Made by a program: the position numbers and the translations under genes
Notes under the pieces: model-generated
The model's database searches: none
Told to the model about the DNA's origin: nothing
The model's input: the letters and a program-made list of their open reading frames with translations, nothing else
DNA from: Lewinella sp. 4G2
Lineage (GTDB): Bacteria; Bacteroidota; Bacteroidia; Chitinophagales; Saprospiraceae
Assembly: GCF_001625015.1 (NCBI RefSeq)
Contig: NZ_LVWJ02000014.1
Coordinates: 3,286,001 to 3,350,000 of the forward strand
DNA: 64,000 nt
Direction of reading: 5' to 3'
In this document: piece after piece, positions 1-9,234 of the stretch
Position numbering within the stretch: position 1 is the stretch's first letter
Layout: every line of letters begins with the position of its first letter

Positions 1-3
1 TTT

Positions 4-831
4 ATGAAAAGTCAGAATAAATTTGGACTAAAATATTTTAGTGATGAAGAAATTCAAGTAACAAATGCAACTGACACTTTTGAATTAAAAATCAATAAAC
101 TTTTTGATGAAACATTCGATATTTCGGGAGATAGTTCACTTAAATTTATTTATCATAAGATTCCTAATATAGATTACAAAAATGAATCCTTTAGCGACAT
201 CTTAAATAAAAATTACATCTTCAAAGCAAGTAGTGGAATAGAATACAAAATCACATTTTATCATTTTCAATGTTTAATACAATACAGTAAAGGCTTAGAT
301 ATTTACGTGGAACTAGCTAATTATTCAATGAAAAGAATAAATGAAATATTAATTTTAGTAATCGATACGGATGATGAAGTTTTAAAATTTCAGATCGGAG
401 ATATTTTAAAAGATGGATTTAGAGCAAATCAATATTCTGAATCAAAAATTGATGAAATTGTTTTTTTAGAAATAATTTCTAGCTCTATACTCTCACAAAC
501 ACCTATTTGGTATTCTAGTGATAATTTCATTAAGATCTACTCAGGTCAGTTTAATACATCTCAATCTAAATCTAAATATGGTTGGTTATTTAATAAAAAT
601 AAAATGGTGGTGTCAAATTTGTTGTTCGAAAAAGATAGGCCGTTTCATATAAATTGGTTTAACAACACAGGAATTTATAATCATAATAATCTGATTTCGT
701 TCAATATACTTGACGGGGGTGTAATCGAAGTATTTGAAATTCACCAAGATGGAAGAGTAAATACTAATTATTCAAAGTTATTCTACTCAGATAATTACAA
801 ATTTGAGTCTGATAAAACTTATACCGATTAG
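4..831 (+). CDS. Hypothetical cassette protein (275 aa)
   Basis: I do not recognise the family. The protein is 275 residues, rich in Lys, Asn, Ile and Ser, with no signal peptide or clear membrane segment, so it is probably cytoplasmic. The ATG sits three bases from the window edge, so a longer start cannot be excluded. It reads in the same direction as the other array genes and is followed 63 bp downstream by an attC-like site, which makes it the first visible cassette gene. Codon use is AT-rich like its neighbours and unlike the genes after 42 kb. Confidence 0.7.
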   Translation: MKSQNKFGLKYFSDEEIQVTNATDTFELKINKLFDETFDISGDSSLKFIYHKIPNIDYKNESFSDILNKNYIFKASSGIEYKITFYHFQCLIQYSKGLDIYVELANYSMKRINEILILVIDTDDEVLKFQIGDILKDGFRANQYSESKIDEIVFLEIISSSILSQTPIWYSSDNFIKIYSGQFNTSQSKSKYGWLFNKNKMVVSNLLFEKDRPFHINWFNNTGIYNHNNLISFNILDGGVIEVFEIHQDGRVNTNYSKLFYSDNYKFESDKTYTD

Positions 832-894
832 CTTATCAGCATTTAGTTTGAAATATCTATTGAACCTCATTCAAACGAGCGAAATAAAAAATGC

Positions 895-1027
895 AGCTAA
901 CACAGCAGCACCGACAAGCCACGCTTAAAGATTTGATGTGCTAGGGTAGGGAACTCAGAGCGTTAAGTTTTGAATTTCTATCTTAGCTTTCTCAGGAGCG
1001 TGGCCTGCGTTGCTGCATCCGTTGGGC
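895..1027 (+). repeat. attC-like recombination site, short variant (133 bp)
   Basis: R'' is AGCTAAC at 895-901 and R' is GTTGGGC at 1021-1027. The arms pair through CAGCA..AGCCACGCT against AGCGTGGCCT..TGCTG. It differs from the 220-bp family in its middle. R'' does not match its own R', so the preceding R' outside the window is predicted to be GTTAGCT. One copy of the 54-bp leader repeat follows (1028-1081), ending in another GTTGGGC at 1075-1081. Confidence 0.7.
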
Positions 1028-1202
1028 GTAATAGAATAATTATTATGACTTAGAATACGTTCGATCATCGTCACGTTGGGCGTAAAGGAACAAATAAAAA
1101 GGAATAGATGCTGTTCACTGATTATCGTATCCGGCGATTCAAAGTGACAATGAAAAGTTCGCAACTTACCTTGTTTCAGGTAGCGAATTTCAAATCTTGA
1201 TT

Positions 1203-2087
1203 ATGAAAAAGTATGATTATACATGTGATGGTTGCGGAAGGGAGCATGCTTATTTGACAGGTTGAATTACTCAAGGTTCACCAACCGATATTCTTCAAAA
1301 TAAAGAGAATGTTATTGATAACCCCCACTCTTCAATTCACATAGTGAATAAGGAAAGAGTATATATCAATGGAATAATTCCGCTGTACACACCGGAATTA
1401 GGTGATGAATTAGAATTAGATAACTGGTGTGTTATCAGTTATGATAGTTGGAATGAGGCTATAAAAAATAAAAATTCTATTGAAGGGCGATTATTGTATA
1501 AAGATGATCTATTTCACATTAAGGCCAACACAAATTTCAAAATTGGTTATGATGAAGAAAAAGATGAATTCTTATTTTTTACTGATCAAGAATCATCTGA
1601 CCTGTATAGATGGCAATCGAATGGTTTAATAACAAAAGAAATCAAAAGTCTATTTTCTTCCTTTTATCACAATCTAGAAGATGAAGATACAAGAGATCTG
1701 TACACCTACGATATTAAAGAAGCGGTAGAGTTTCTTCTAGATAATCAAGGAATTTCATACGTGCATGCCCTACTTAATGATGAGATTATATTTCAGTTGA
1801 TCGACTCTTCTGGGCTAGAAAAACCTTCATCAAAGATTATTGGAATAGGAATTGATATTCCCATCGATACAACTGATACAATAACAGAATACAAGATTTT
1901 AAACTTTAGTCGATTATCAACTTTTGATGTCCATTACATTGAAGGAATCAAATTGTACCAGTATGATTATGTTGATGATATGGGAAAACTAGATAAAGAT
2001 GTTCGCGACATCGTGACAGAAGTATATGGAGCTACACCAAGTGAAGTCAAGTACAGATTAAATTTCATGACGAAATTAAAATTATAA
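1203..2087 (+). pseudogene. Hypothetical cassette gene with in-frame TGA near the start
   Basis: An ATG at 1203 opens a frame with a short Cys-rich start (CDGCGREH, zinc-ribbon-like) that meets TGA at 1263-1265 after 20 codons. The same frame then stays open to 2087. Either the gene is broken by one nonsense change (294 codons before it), or translation now begins at the GTG at 1344, giving 247 aa. The long part has no recognised domain. It is acidic, with no signal peptide, and the segment around residues 130-230 has alternating hydrophobic residues typical of a beta-rich fold. An attC-like site starts 6 bp after the stop codon. Confidence 0.55.
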
Positions 2088-2092
2088 AATCC

Positions 2093-2312
2093 GCCCAACA
2101 CTGCAATCCACGTCAAGCCGCTGTCACTTCGAGTCCAGCAGGGTAGGAGGGTTGATGCCCGGCCACTGTTCCGAACACTCGGATGGCCAAAAGTCCTCCG
2201 CAGGCTCCGGAGTTTTGGCCATGCTCGCTTATCGGCGCAGTGGCCTTTCAGTTCCGATTGAGTATCTTAGTGGAGTCAAGGACGCGGCCTGCGTGGGCTG
2301 CAATCGTTGGGC
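2093..2312 (+). repeat. attC-like recombination site (220-bp family)
   Basis: R'' GCCCAAC 2093-2099; R' GTTGGGC 2306-2312. Variable segment is of the GGTAGGAGGGTTGATG type. Followed by a full and a decayed copy of the leader repeat (2313-2406); the GTTGGGC between them is mutated to GTTTTGGGTGC. Confidence 0.9.
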
Positions 2313-2406
2313 GTAAAAGAATAAATATTATGACTTAGAATACGTTCGTTCATCGTCGTTTTGGGTGCGAAAGAAATAAATAATATGAATTAGAATACGT
2401 TTGTTT

Positions 2407-2580
2407 CCTTTACTGGTAGCAATATTGCCGAGTACAATAAATTCGTAGCTTTAGAAAATTACGTTTTATTGTAATCTTCCTGATAAAATTTTAAAGTCAA
2501 TGGGACTGACATTAAATGCTCCTCGTGATTCAAGACTAAGCGTAGAAAAGAAAATATTAACTCATTATGAACTTAGATGA
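2407..2580 (+). pseudogene. Possible 3' remnant of a lost cassette gene
   Basis: Two short protein-like stretches follow each other in different frames. One holds NIAEYNKFVALENYV; the other, open from 2455 to a TGA at 2578, holds KSMGLTLNAPRDSRL. They could be the end of one decayed gene joined by a frameshift, and the tail overlaps the start of the next gene. The stretch is too short to assign to a family and may be chance. Confidence 0.2.
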
Positions 2581-3088
2581 AAAGAAAAGGCTTGCTTTAT
2601 TAAAGAGAAAGAATCAGTTTAGGCTAGAGGCACCTAAATATCTAAAGAAGCTTGAGAGTATCTATGGCGCAAATTCTAAATTTGAAATAGTACAATTAGA
2701 AGATGTTGAAGAGATTCATCCTCGATTAAGAGCTTTAGGCTACGTCCAGAAGTTCAGTGCTAGATACTATGTAGATGATTGGACACATATAAAATCTATC
2801 TTACACGACTTGTCGCCAAAATTAAACAGTACTAACTATTTTACTATTCAAAGCTTATCGAAGTACTGGTTCATTAAAGCGGATACAGCATTCGTTATTG
2901 AGAATTTTAAATCCATTTTGGAAATAGATGGAGATGGATTTGAGGTATATGACCTAGGAATAAGAAATGGTCTTCGACTAGAACTATATGAACATTATTA
3001 TATGTTTGAGAACGAAAAAATTTACGGCTTTGGGTACGAAATAGATTTGTGGGGAGAAGATTGGATCAGCCTTTTAATTGACAAATGA
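2567..3088 (+). CDS. Hypothetical cassette protein (173 aa)
   Basis: I do not recognise this family. The ATG at 2567 gives 173 aa with a basic, helical N-terminus (about residues 1-30, KKRLALLKRKNQFR) and then a mixed region rich in Tyr and Trp (YWFIKAD, GEDWISLLID). No signal peptide or membrane segment is visible. It stands alone between two attC-like sites, as expected of a single-gene cassette. Confidence 0.65.
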   Translation: MNLDEKKRLALLKRKNQFRLEAPKYLKKLESIYGANSKFEIVQLEDVEEIHPRLRALGYVQKFSARYYVDDWTHIKSILHDLSPKLNSTNYFTIQSLSKYWFIKADTAFVIENFKSILEIDGDGFEVYDLGIRNGLRLELYEHYYMFENEKIYGFGYEIDLWGEDWISLLIDK

Positions 3089-3222
3089 GACTTTACTCTG
3101 TCAATAAATTTAGTAGTTGAGGTACAAACTGCTTTGCCCCAATAGAAATTACAATTAAGGTTACAAAATACTCAGTTAGTTTTTATTAAGTCAAAGGGTA
3201 GTAGTGAAAGAAAAATTAATCC

Positions 3223-3442
3223 GCCCAACACTGCAATCCACGTCAAGCCGCTGTCACTTCGAGTCTAGTAGTGTAGGAGGGTTCATGCCTGGCCACTGGT
3301 CCGAACACTCGGATGGCCAAAAGTCCTCCGCAAGCTCCGGAGTTTTGGCCATGCTCGCTTATCGGCCCAGTGGCCTTTTAGTTCCGATTGACTATCTTAG
3401 TGGAGTTAATGACGCGGCCTGCGTGGGCTGCAATCGTTGGGC
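3223..3442 (+). repeat. attC-like recombination site (220-bp family)
   Basis: R'' GCCCAAC 3223-3229; R' GTTGGGC 3436-3442. The next gene starts only 5 bp after R', with no leader repeat. Confidence 0.9.
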
Positions 3443-3447
3443 GAAAC

Positions 3448-4392
3448 ATGCAAAAATCTCGCTATCAAATCAGTCACCAAATTTTTAAAAATTGTACTTT
3501 GAGAAAGATCGTTCTTCTAGCCATATTGATCACTTCATTATTGAAATGTAATGGAAAAGGTGAGAAAGGAGAATCGACTAATTTAGTGCAAATTGATGAT
3601 TTGCAAGAAACAAAAATAGAAACCAATCCTAATAGGTCAATTGATTCTGCTGGGTTTGGTCAGCAGTTAAATTTTATTGAGGCAAATTTTCCATACTCTT
3701 TGGCTGATTTAAATTGTTCTAAATCAAATAGCATACTAATACCTGACAGTGTATTACTTATCGTAAATGAAAGTATAGCCGAATATTTTGAGTCAAATGA
3801 AAGCGGTCGAGGTCAAGGAGAGTATCTATCAACAGTATTAGTTAGAAGAAATTCAATTCAATTTTATCAGAATATTTTTGAGCACTGGTCAGGTGAAATT
3901 AATTCGAATTATTTTCTATTGCTTAATGGTGAAGTAGTCATACCAACTACAAACTTAGATATTCATGCTCTCTATAATTTGGTAGGAAATGAAATACGGA
4001 TTAGTAATCTAAACCGGAAGTTCTTTAGTAGTTTCAAAGAAGTAAATTTTGATTATTTAGATTTAGACGGACACTTTGCAGCAACTAGGTTAATTCATAA
4101 CGGAACATATAACGCTTTAGAAACTCATTCATTTAATATTAATAAGATTCGAGATGGATTAAAGGTGGACACAATTAATATGACGACAAGAAAATTTGAG
4201 AAGTCATACTCTAAATCCGATGAAAAGTGTATTAGCAAGAGTTACATTTCTCTATTCATGTCAAACGAAATCAATACACTGCCAAGTGGAGATTACGACG
4301 GCGATGGAATTAGCGAATCATTGCTTGTAGAGATGTTTCTGGATGCTCCTAAGAAAGACACTACAGTAATAATTTCTAGAGGAGTTGACTAT
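3448..4392 (+). pseudogene. 5' part of an exported cassette gene interrupted by an IS
   Basis: From ATG 3448 the frame runs 315 codons to the IS junction. Joined to 5542-5961, after removing the IS and one target copy, it would encode about 454 aa. The N-terminus holds a hydrophobic segment (IVLLAILITSLLKC) that looks like a signal peptide, possibly a lipoprotein although the lipobox is poor. A TTG at 3499 is an alternative start that would place it at the extreme N-terminus. Near the break is DYDGDGISES, a DxDxDG calcium-binding-like loop. The family is otherwise unknown. As it stands the truncated product would end a few codons into the IS. Confidence 0.65.
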
Positions 4393-5532
4393 GGCGTTGT
4401 TGCATGAAGATTTAAGACAAAGCTTGCGCTCATAAAATATTTAATTAAGCATTTTTTAGTTGAGAAATCGGCATGCCATGGGCTGTCATATGATTGAGTG
4501 CTTTGATTTTAATTTTGTTTTCCTGCGTTTGAGTTTCAAGTGATCGAGAGTAGTGGGTTGGACCAAAGATGGTTTTATAACGGTACATCGCCGTCTCAGA
4601 TAAACTTCGTTGGTGGTAATCGGCTTCTTTTTTCCATTCTGCCCTTCCGACTTCTTCTATGCGTTTAATAAATTGATTGCGAGGATAGTCATCGGCATCA
4701 CCCGGTTCCTCCCAATACCATTTCACCGCGCCTCTCTGAGGTGGAATGACAGGCCAAATATCTCGCTCCAATAAACCATCGTAGCAACTCTGTGCATCAT
4801 AAGCACCATCAAGGTAGACCTCATCGATTTCGGCTTCGACCTGATCGAGAAGATCATTTACCTGAGATTCATCGCTCTCGGAGTTAGTCGTCGTGATATG
4901 GCAATGAATAAAGCCAGTGCAAGGATCAACACCCAAATGAAGTTTACGCCAGGTACGACGCTTGCTCCATCCGTGCTTGCGGCATTTCCACTCGCCTTCA
5001 CCGTAAACCTTGACTCCCGTCGAGTCTATCGCAATCGTGATCGGGCCGCTAGCTGGAATCGCAAAAGGACTAATGTTGAGAGTGCGAAAACGGCGGTTAA
5101 CCTGTGTAAAACTTGGTACTTTCAGGTGCGCTAGGTCCATGAGTTGAAGCAGACCCACGGTAAAACCACGAGACTGTCGATAGGGTAACCGAAAAATAGT
5201 CTTGATCATCATAATGGCCTCGATACAGGTATCACTATAAGTTTCTTGAGCACCTCTCTGGGCTGGCGAGTCACTATACCAATTTTGGGTGACCGACTCG
5301 TCAATAATAAACGTGATGTTACCACGATTTTCCAGGGCTTTGTTGTACTCCGCCCAGTTGACTACCCGGTAATCCTGCTTATCTTTTACTTCAAATCGCT
5401 CGTCCTTCTTTATCTTTGACATGGGCTGGAAATCTATTGATTTAGTTGTCGTAAACCAAAGATATGGGCTCCAGCCCAAATTTATACTAGCCGTTTATGA
5501 GGGGAATCAGGCCCGATTCATGCAACAACGCC
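4393..5532 (-). mobile_element. IS5-family (IS903-type) insertion sequence
   Basis: A complete 1140-bp element. The 16-bp terminal inverted repeats are perfect: GGCGTTGTTGCATGAA at 4393-4408 and its complement at 5517-5532. The flanks carry a 9-bp direct target duplication, GTTGACTAT, at 4384-4392 and 5533-5541; 9 bp is the duplication length of the IS903 group. The single transposase gene runs on the minus strand. Removing the element and one target copy restores one open reading frame across the junction, so insertion into a formerly intact cassette gene is certain. Confidence 0.95.
4445..5479 (-). CDS. IS5-family transposase (DDE)
   Basis: A DDE transposase that cuts and pastes the surrounding IS. 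The region near residues 40-60 (VVNWAEYNKALENRG) is the conserved IS903/IS5 N-terminal signature. Catalytic acidic residues are visible in IAIDSTGVKVYGEGEWK (first Asp), VYLDGAYDA (second Asp) and the late ..LSETAMYRYKTIFG (Glu). The frame opens at 5479, but Met at residue 20 (MSKIKKDERF) is a plausible true start. Length (325-344 aa) suits the family, and the gene appears intact. Confidence 0.93.
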   Translation of the reverse strand: MGWSPYLWFTTTKSIDFQPMSKIKKDERFEVKDKQDYRVVNWAEYNKALENRGNITFIIDESVTQNWYSDSPAQRGAQETYSDTCIEAIMMIKTIFRLPYRQSRGFTVGLLQLMDLAHLKVPSFTQVNRRFRTLNISPFAIPASGPITIAIDSTGVKVYGEGEWKCRKHGWSKRRTWRKLHLGVDPCTGFIHCHITTTNSESDESQVNDLLDQVEAEIDEVYLDGAYDAQSCYDGLLERDIWPVIPPQRGAVKWYWEEPGDADDYPRNQFIKRIEEVGRAEWKKEADYHQRSLSETAMYRYKTIFGPTHYSRSLETQTQENKIKIKALNHMTAHGMPISQLKNA

Positions 5533-5541
5533 GTTGACTAT

Positions 5542-5961
5542 TATGGAATACAAAAGTGGGCTGCCGAAAACACACCCACATTATCTATCTCAAGTGACAA
5601 CAGTAATGTCAATTCACTAAACATCTTAAATAGATCATTTATTTCAGGTGTTTCTTATTCATGCAATGTAGGAAATGTTGATGACAGAAAAGGCGACGAA
5701 CTAGTAATAGTGTTTTACCAACCAGATTATTCAAATTTGGCGACTATGTATTTATTCTCTTACTTCAATGAAGAATGGGACGTCATAAGTAAGTGGACTG
5801 TAAGAGAAGACGATTTGAATGGTCACGATCATGTAACAAGAGGAGATAATTTTGGAGAAATAGAAATAAGGACGCTTGATTTTGAAGCGATAGTGCATGA
5901 CACAGTCATCAAATTGAAAGACTTTGATTCTCGGAATTTGCCTTTCGAAATCAAAAAATAA
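5542..5961 (+). pseudogene. 3' part of the IS-interrupted cassette gene
   Basis: The 139 codons after the IS continue the frame of 3448-4392 exactly (..GVDY joined to YGIQKWAAENTP..). It contains a second acidic stretch (VGNVDDRKGDELVIVFYQPD) that resembles FG-GAP/EF-hand-like beta-propeller repeats in exported proteins. An open frame now begins inside the IS end at 5497, but no start signal for it is evident. The attC-like site begins 6 bp after the stop. Confidence 0.65.
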
Positions 5962-5966
5962 AATTC

Positions 5967-6185
5967 GCCCAACACTGCAGCCACGCCAAGCCGCTGTCAC
6001 TTTAAGTCGAGCAAAGTAGTAGGGTAGTTGCCCGGCCACCGGTCCGAACACTCGGATGTCCAAAAGTCCTCCGCAAGCTCCGGAGTTTTGGCCATGCTCG
6101 CTTATCGGCCCAGTGGCCTTTTAGTTCCGATTGATTAACTTAGTGGAGTTAAGGACGCGGCCTGCGTGGGCTGCGTTCGTTGGGC
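5967..6185 (+). repeat. attC-like recombination site (220-bp family)
   Basis: R'' GCCCAAC 5967-5973; R' GTTGGGC 6179-6185. Near R'' it reads CACTGCAGCCACGCC, so one arm position differs from the majority. One leader repeat follows at 6186-6241 with its terminal box mutated (TTTTGGACGC). Confidence 0.9.
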
Positions 6186-6272
6186 GAAATCGAATTAATA
6201 CTATGACTTAGAATACGTTCGTTCATCGTCGTTTTGGACGCAAAAGGAATAAAATTAAAGATTATTAATGAT

Positions 6273-6992
6273 ATGGAAAATAGTGATCAGTTGTTTTACC
6301 AAGCACAAGAAGTTGTTCAAAGAAAAAATGACGATGGACAATTAGAACAACTAATCAAACAAGGCTTAGATGTCAATAATATAGATGAGTACGGAATGTC
6401 CTTAGCGGAAAGGGCAACCTTTGGTGCTATTAATTATAACGCATTGTTTACACTGTGGAAAGCCAAAGCAACTCCTACTACGGATTACATCAAGGAAATT
6501 TTTGATCAATTCGAAGATGGAAAATCAGTTGCGGATTTATATGATGAATCAGAAATGAGCATAAAGATGCAAAGTGCATTGGAATTAAGTGAAAACTTTT
6601 CCGCGAGAAAGTTGAAGATCGAAAGTGCATTGCTTACAATCCATGAAGAAAACAATAACTCTCAAAATTCAGATCTAATATTAAGTATTGTGCTAAAGCC
6701 ATTCCTTTTTGAAGGTACAATAATTGAGACCACGATGGAGTTCGTTACATCTGTTCACGACGAGATGAAAAAGAATCTATTTGTAGGAAATGGCTATAGT
6801 TTTATTGGAGAGCCTATATCATCATCAATTTATATCCAAAATGTTCATAATCCGGTTGACTTACAGAGGCTTTATATTAAGAGAGGTAAAAAGTACTACA
6901 CTGTTTCCGCCGATCTATACTTTGATTTTGCGTTTGAAAATGCAACCTACCCAAACGAGTTAGTCACTTTCAAGTTTAAGACTCCACTATAA
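6273..6992 (+). CDS. Hypothetical cassette protein, ankyrin-like N-terminus (239 aa)
   Basis: ATG 6273 (MENSDQLFYQ) is preferred over the upstream TTG that lies inside the leader repeat. Residues about 20-60 (LEQLIKQGLDVNNIDEYGMSLAERA) match one ankyrin-type repeat. The rest, from about 100, is beta-rich and ends in a segment (KKYYTVSADLYFDFAFENATYP) I cannot assign. No signal peptide. It is the only gene between its two attC-like sites, 5 bp from the downstream one. Function unknown; ankyrin repeats usually mediate protein contacts. Confidence 0.65.
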   Translation: MENSDQLFYQAQEVVQRKNDDGQLEQLIKQGLDVNNIDEYGMSLAERATFGAINYNALFTLWKAKATPTTDYIKEIFDQFEDGKSVADLYDESEMSIKMQSALELSENFSARKLKIESALLTIHEENNNSQNSDLILSIVLKPFLFEGTIIETTMEFVTSVHDEMKKNLFVGNGYSFIGEPISSSIYIQNVHNPVDLQRLYIKRGKKYYTVSADLYFDFAFENATYPNELVTFKFKTPL

Positions 6993-6997
6993 TATCC

Positions 6998-7217
6998 GCC
7001 CAACACTGCAATCCACGTCAAGCCGCTGTCACTTCGAGTCGATGGCTTTACTACGTCCAAAGCCCGGCCACTGGTCCGAACACTCGGATGTCCAAAAGTC
7101 CTCCGCAGGCTCCGGAGTTTTGGCCATGCTCGCTTATCGGCCCAGTGGCCTTTCAGTTCCGATTGAGTATCTTAGTGGAGTCGAGGACGCGGCCTGCGTG
7201 GGCTGCAATCGTTGGGC
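6998..7217 (+). repeat. attC-like recombination site (220-bp family), followed by a group II intron
   Basis: R'' GCCCAAC 6998-7004; R' GTTGGGC 7211-7217. Variable segment is of the CTACGTCCAAAG type. Five bases after R' (GTAAC) the group II intron begins. The leader repeat that should follow resumes at 9140. Confidence 0.9.
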
Positions 7218-7611
7218 GTAACGTGTGCTCTGAATGGAACTACCAACTATTGATTCAATCAAATAATTTCAAGAACCAATGCTGTGAGTAAGATGATGGT
7301 ATGGCCCATCACTGGCGATTTACAGGAATAGCCAGTAAACTACCCCGAGGTGCTTTGATAGCAATTGATAGGTGCTGAACGTCGTGGGAGAAGGTCCGAC
7401 AAGATCGGATCATGTGAGAATAGAGAAGATGAACGAAAGTGAACCTTTGAAGAAGCGTCGAGAGAACCAAACTCCATCACAACTGTCGGTCTGTTGCTGC
7501 CGAAGGATTAAAGTATTGCGGGTTACCTGTTTACTAGCGTACGGTGGACGGTGTATAGAAGGCATGATCTCTATTCAGGCTTATTCACGGAACAGAGGAA
7601 GCCAGAGTTGA

Positions 7612-9051
7612 ATGTTAAGAGGAAGGCACAAGTCGGTAGAACATCGGCAAGGTCGAATATCGAAGTCAGCTGCTGGTGGCGGATTCAGTCGTAGTAGTGA
7701 TGAAGATGCTGTAATGGCATTGGAGCGAAGGGCTGGACGTGTACAGTCTGGTAAAAGTATGACAACGCCGTCGGGTCGCAAGGTCCGACATAGGAAGATC
7801 AACTGGCACCGGACACGAGGACTATCTAAGTTAACCCCAAAACACTTTCTGGATGCTTATCAAAAAGTAAGGCGAAACGCAGGAGGACCAGGAGTTGACG
7901 GTGTGACGTTGGCAGACTTTGCCCTCGATCTGACCGGTAACCTGTATACTCTGTGGAATCGAGTAACCTCGGGTAGCTATCATCCGGCTGCCGTAAGACG
8001 AAAAGGAATACCGAAAGGGAATGGACAGACTCGCTATCTGGGCATCCCGACGGTTGGAGATCGAATAGTTCAACAAGTTATAAAGGACCGCATCGAGTAC
8101 ATACTGGAAGCCGAATTTATGGATTGTTCGTACGGGTATCGTCCAGGGCGGAGCCAGCATGATGCGCTCCAAGTGGTTCGGTTGGGCGTACGGCAAACGA
8201 GTTGGGTTGTGGATCTGGACGTGTCCAAGTTCTTTGATGAGATGCCGCACGACCTGTTGCGCAAAGCATTAGACCGGCACATCACCGACAAACAGACACG
8301 GGACCTTATCGATCGCTGGCTGGAGGCACCACACCAAGATGAGGAAGGACAATTACACTATCCGCAAGGAGTTGGTACTCCTCAGGGTGGGGTAGTGAGT
8401 CCGCTGCTATCCAACTTGTTCCTGCACTATACGCTGGACAAATGGATGGCGATTAATCGACCGGAGGAAAAGTTGGTACGCTATGCCGATGATGCCATTA
8501 TCTTTTGCCACTCCCGGACAAGAGCGGAGATGGTCAAGAGACTGGTCGAGGAACGCTTCCGAGCGTGTGGTCTGAGGTTGCATCACGAGAAAACGAGGAT
8601 AGTATTTTGTAAGAGGAGTAACAATGCTTCCTCCCACGAGAATATTAGCTTCGACTTCTTAGGCTATCGGTTCAAGCCTTGCTCAAAGAGAACCCAAAGC
8701 GGGAAACTGTTCACTTCTTTTGATGGGGCGATGAGTCCTAAGAAGAAGAAACTAAAGACCGCTGAGTTCCGAGCGATGAAGTTCCACCTGTGGAACACGA
8801 CGACACTGGAAAAGATAGCTGAGGTGCTGAACCCGATCTTACGAGGAATACTCAACTACTATGGCCGGTTCAACCCGCACGGGATGGAAAGTGTGATGAT
8901 GGCGGTTAATGACCGGTTATGCAAATGGGCTAGCCGGAAGTATAGGAAAGTAGGCAAATCAATCCACCGAGTGAGAAAATGGCTGCGGACTACTGCCACC
9001 AGGCGGCCGGAGTTGTTCGCTCATTGGCAGTGGGGATTTACCTATATTTAG
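7612..9051 (+). CDS. ltrA: Group II intron reverse transcriptase/maturase
   Basis: A 479-residue protein that helps splice the intron RNA and copies it into DNA at new sites. RT blocks appear in order: GGPGVDGVTLADF, KGNGQTRYLGIPTVGDRIVQ, YGYRPGRSQHDAL, VVDLDVSKFFDEMPH, GTPQGGVVSPLLSNL, then the catalytic YADDAIIF (about residue 290). A thumb/X (maturase) region follows with ILNYYGRFNPHGMESV and the C-terminal KWLRTTATRRPELFAHWQWG. No HNH endonuclease domain is present, as in short bacterial intron proteins. The start at 7612 is the first in frame; a later Met near residue 70 would still keep all RT blocks. No frameshift, so the intron may be active. Confidence 0.93.
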   Translation: MLRGRHKSVEHRQGRISKSAAGGGFSRSSDEDAVMALERRAGRVQSGKSMTTPSGRKVRHRKINWHRTRGLSKLTPKHFLDAYQKVRRNAGGPGVDGVTLADFALDLTGNLYTLWNRVTSGSYHPAAVRRKGIPKGNGQTRYLGIPTVGDRIVQQVIKDRIEYILEAEFMDCSYGYRPGRSQHDALQVVRLGVRQTSWVVDLDVSKFFDEMPHDLLRKALDRHITDKQTRDLIDRWLEAPHQDEEGQLHYPQGVGTPQGGVVSPLLSNLFLHYTLDKWMAINRPEEKLVRYADDAIIFCHSRTRAEMVKRLVEERFRACGLRLHHEKTRIVFCKRSNNASSHENISFDFLGYRFKPCSKRTQSGKLFTSFDGAMSPKKKKLKTAEFRAMKFHLWNTTTLEKIAEVLNPILRGILNYYGRFNPHGMESVMMAVNDRLCKWASRKYRKVGKSIHRVRKWLRTTATRRPELFAHWQWGFTYI

Positions 9052-9065
9052 CTTCGGTACGCGAA

Positions 9066-9139
9066 GAGCCGGATGATGGGAGACTATCAAGTCCGGTTCT
9101 GCGAGAGCCTCGGGGGGAAGTGCCCCGGGGCTACTCAAC
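9066..9139 (+). ncRNA. Group II intron domains V and VI
   Basis: Domain V spans 9066-9099: GAGCCGG pairs with CCGGTTC around a GGGAGACT-type internal region, with the catalytic AGC at 9067-9069. Domain VI (about 9103-9136) is a GC stem, GAG-A-GCC.. with ..GGC-T-A-CTC, leaving A9133 bulged as the lariat branch point six bases before the 3' splice site at 9139. Confidence 0.85.
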
Positions 9140-9234
9140 AAAATAAATACTATGACTTAGAATACGTTCGTTCATAGTCATGTTGGGCGAGAAAGGAACA
9201 ACAACTGTTATCTGAATTAACTTTACAGGATATA

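Larger units (their letters stand above)
7223..9139 (+). mobile_element. Group II intron inserted just after an attC R' box
   Basis: The 5' end GTGTG at 7223 fits the group II consensus GUGYG. The 3' end ..CTACTCAAC at 9139 closes domain VI with the expected AY. Between them are a structured 5' region, one maturase gene and domains V and VI. Splicing it out joins GTTGGGCGTAAC to AAAATAAATACTATGAC, which matches the uninterrupted junctions elsewhere in the array (for example after 17492). The 1917-bp intron lies in the same direction as the cassettes, so it could be removed from cassette transcripts. Group IIC introns are known to home next to hairpins and attC sites. Domain V here has an AGC triad, so I leave the class open. 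Confidence 0.92.

Noticed and set aside
3204-3488. Open frames of 60-95 codons running through the attC-like sites (e.g. those reading MAKSPPQAPEFWPCSLIGPV)
   Set aside because: The same peptide recurs because the repeat DNA recurs; no start signal, and the frame differs between sites.
7612-9051. Retron or diversity-generating reverse transcriptase
   Set aside because: The RT has maturase features and lies inside a complete group II intron with domains V and VI; no msr/msd or template/variable repeat pair is seen.
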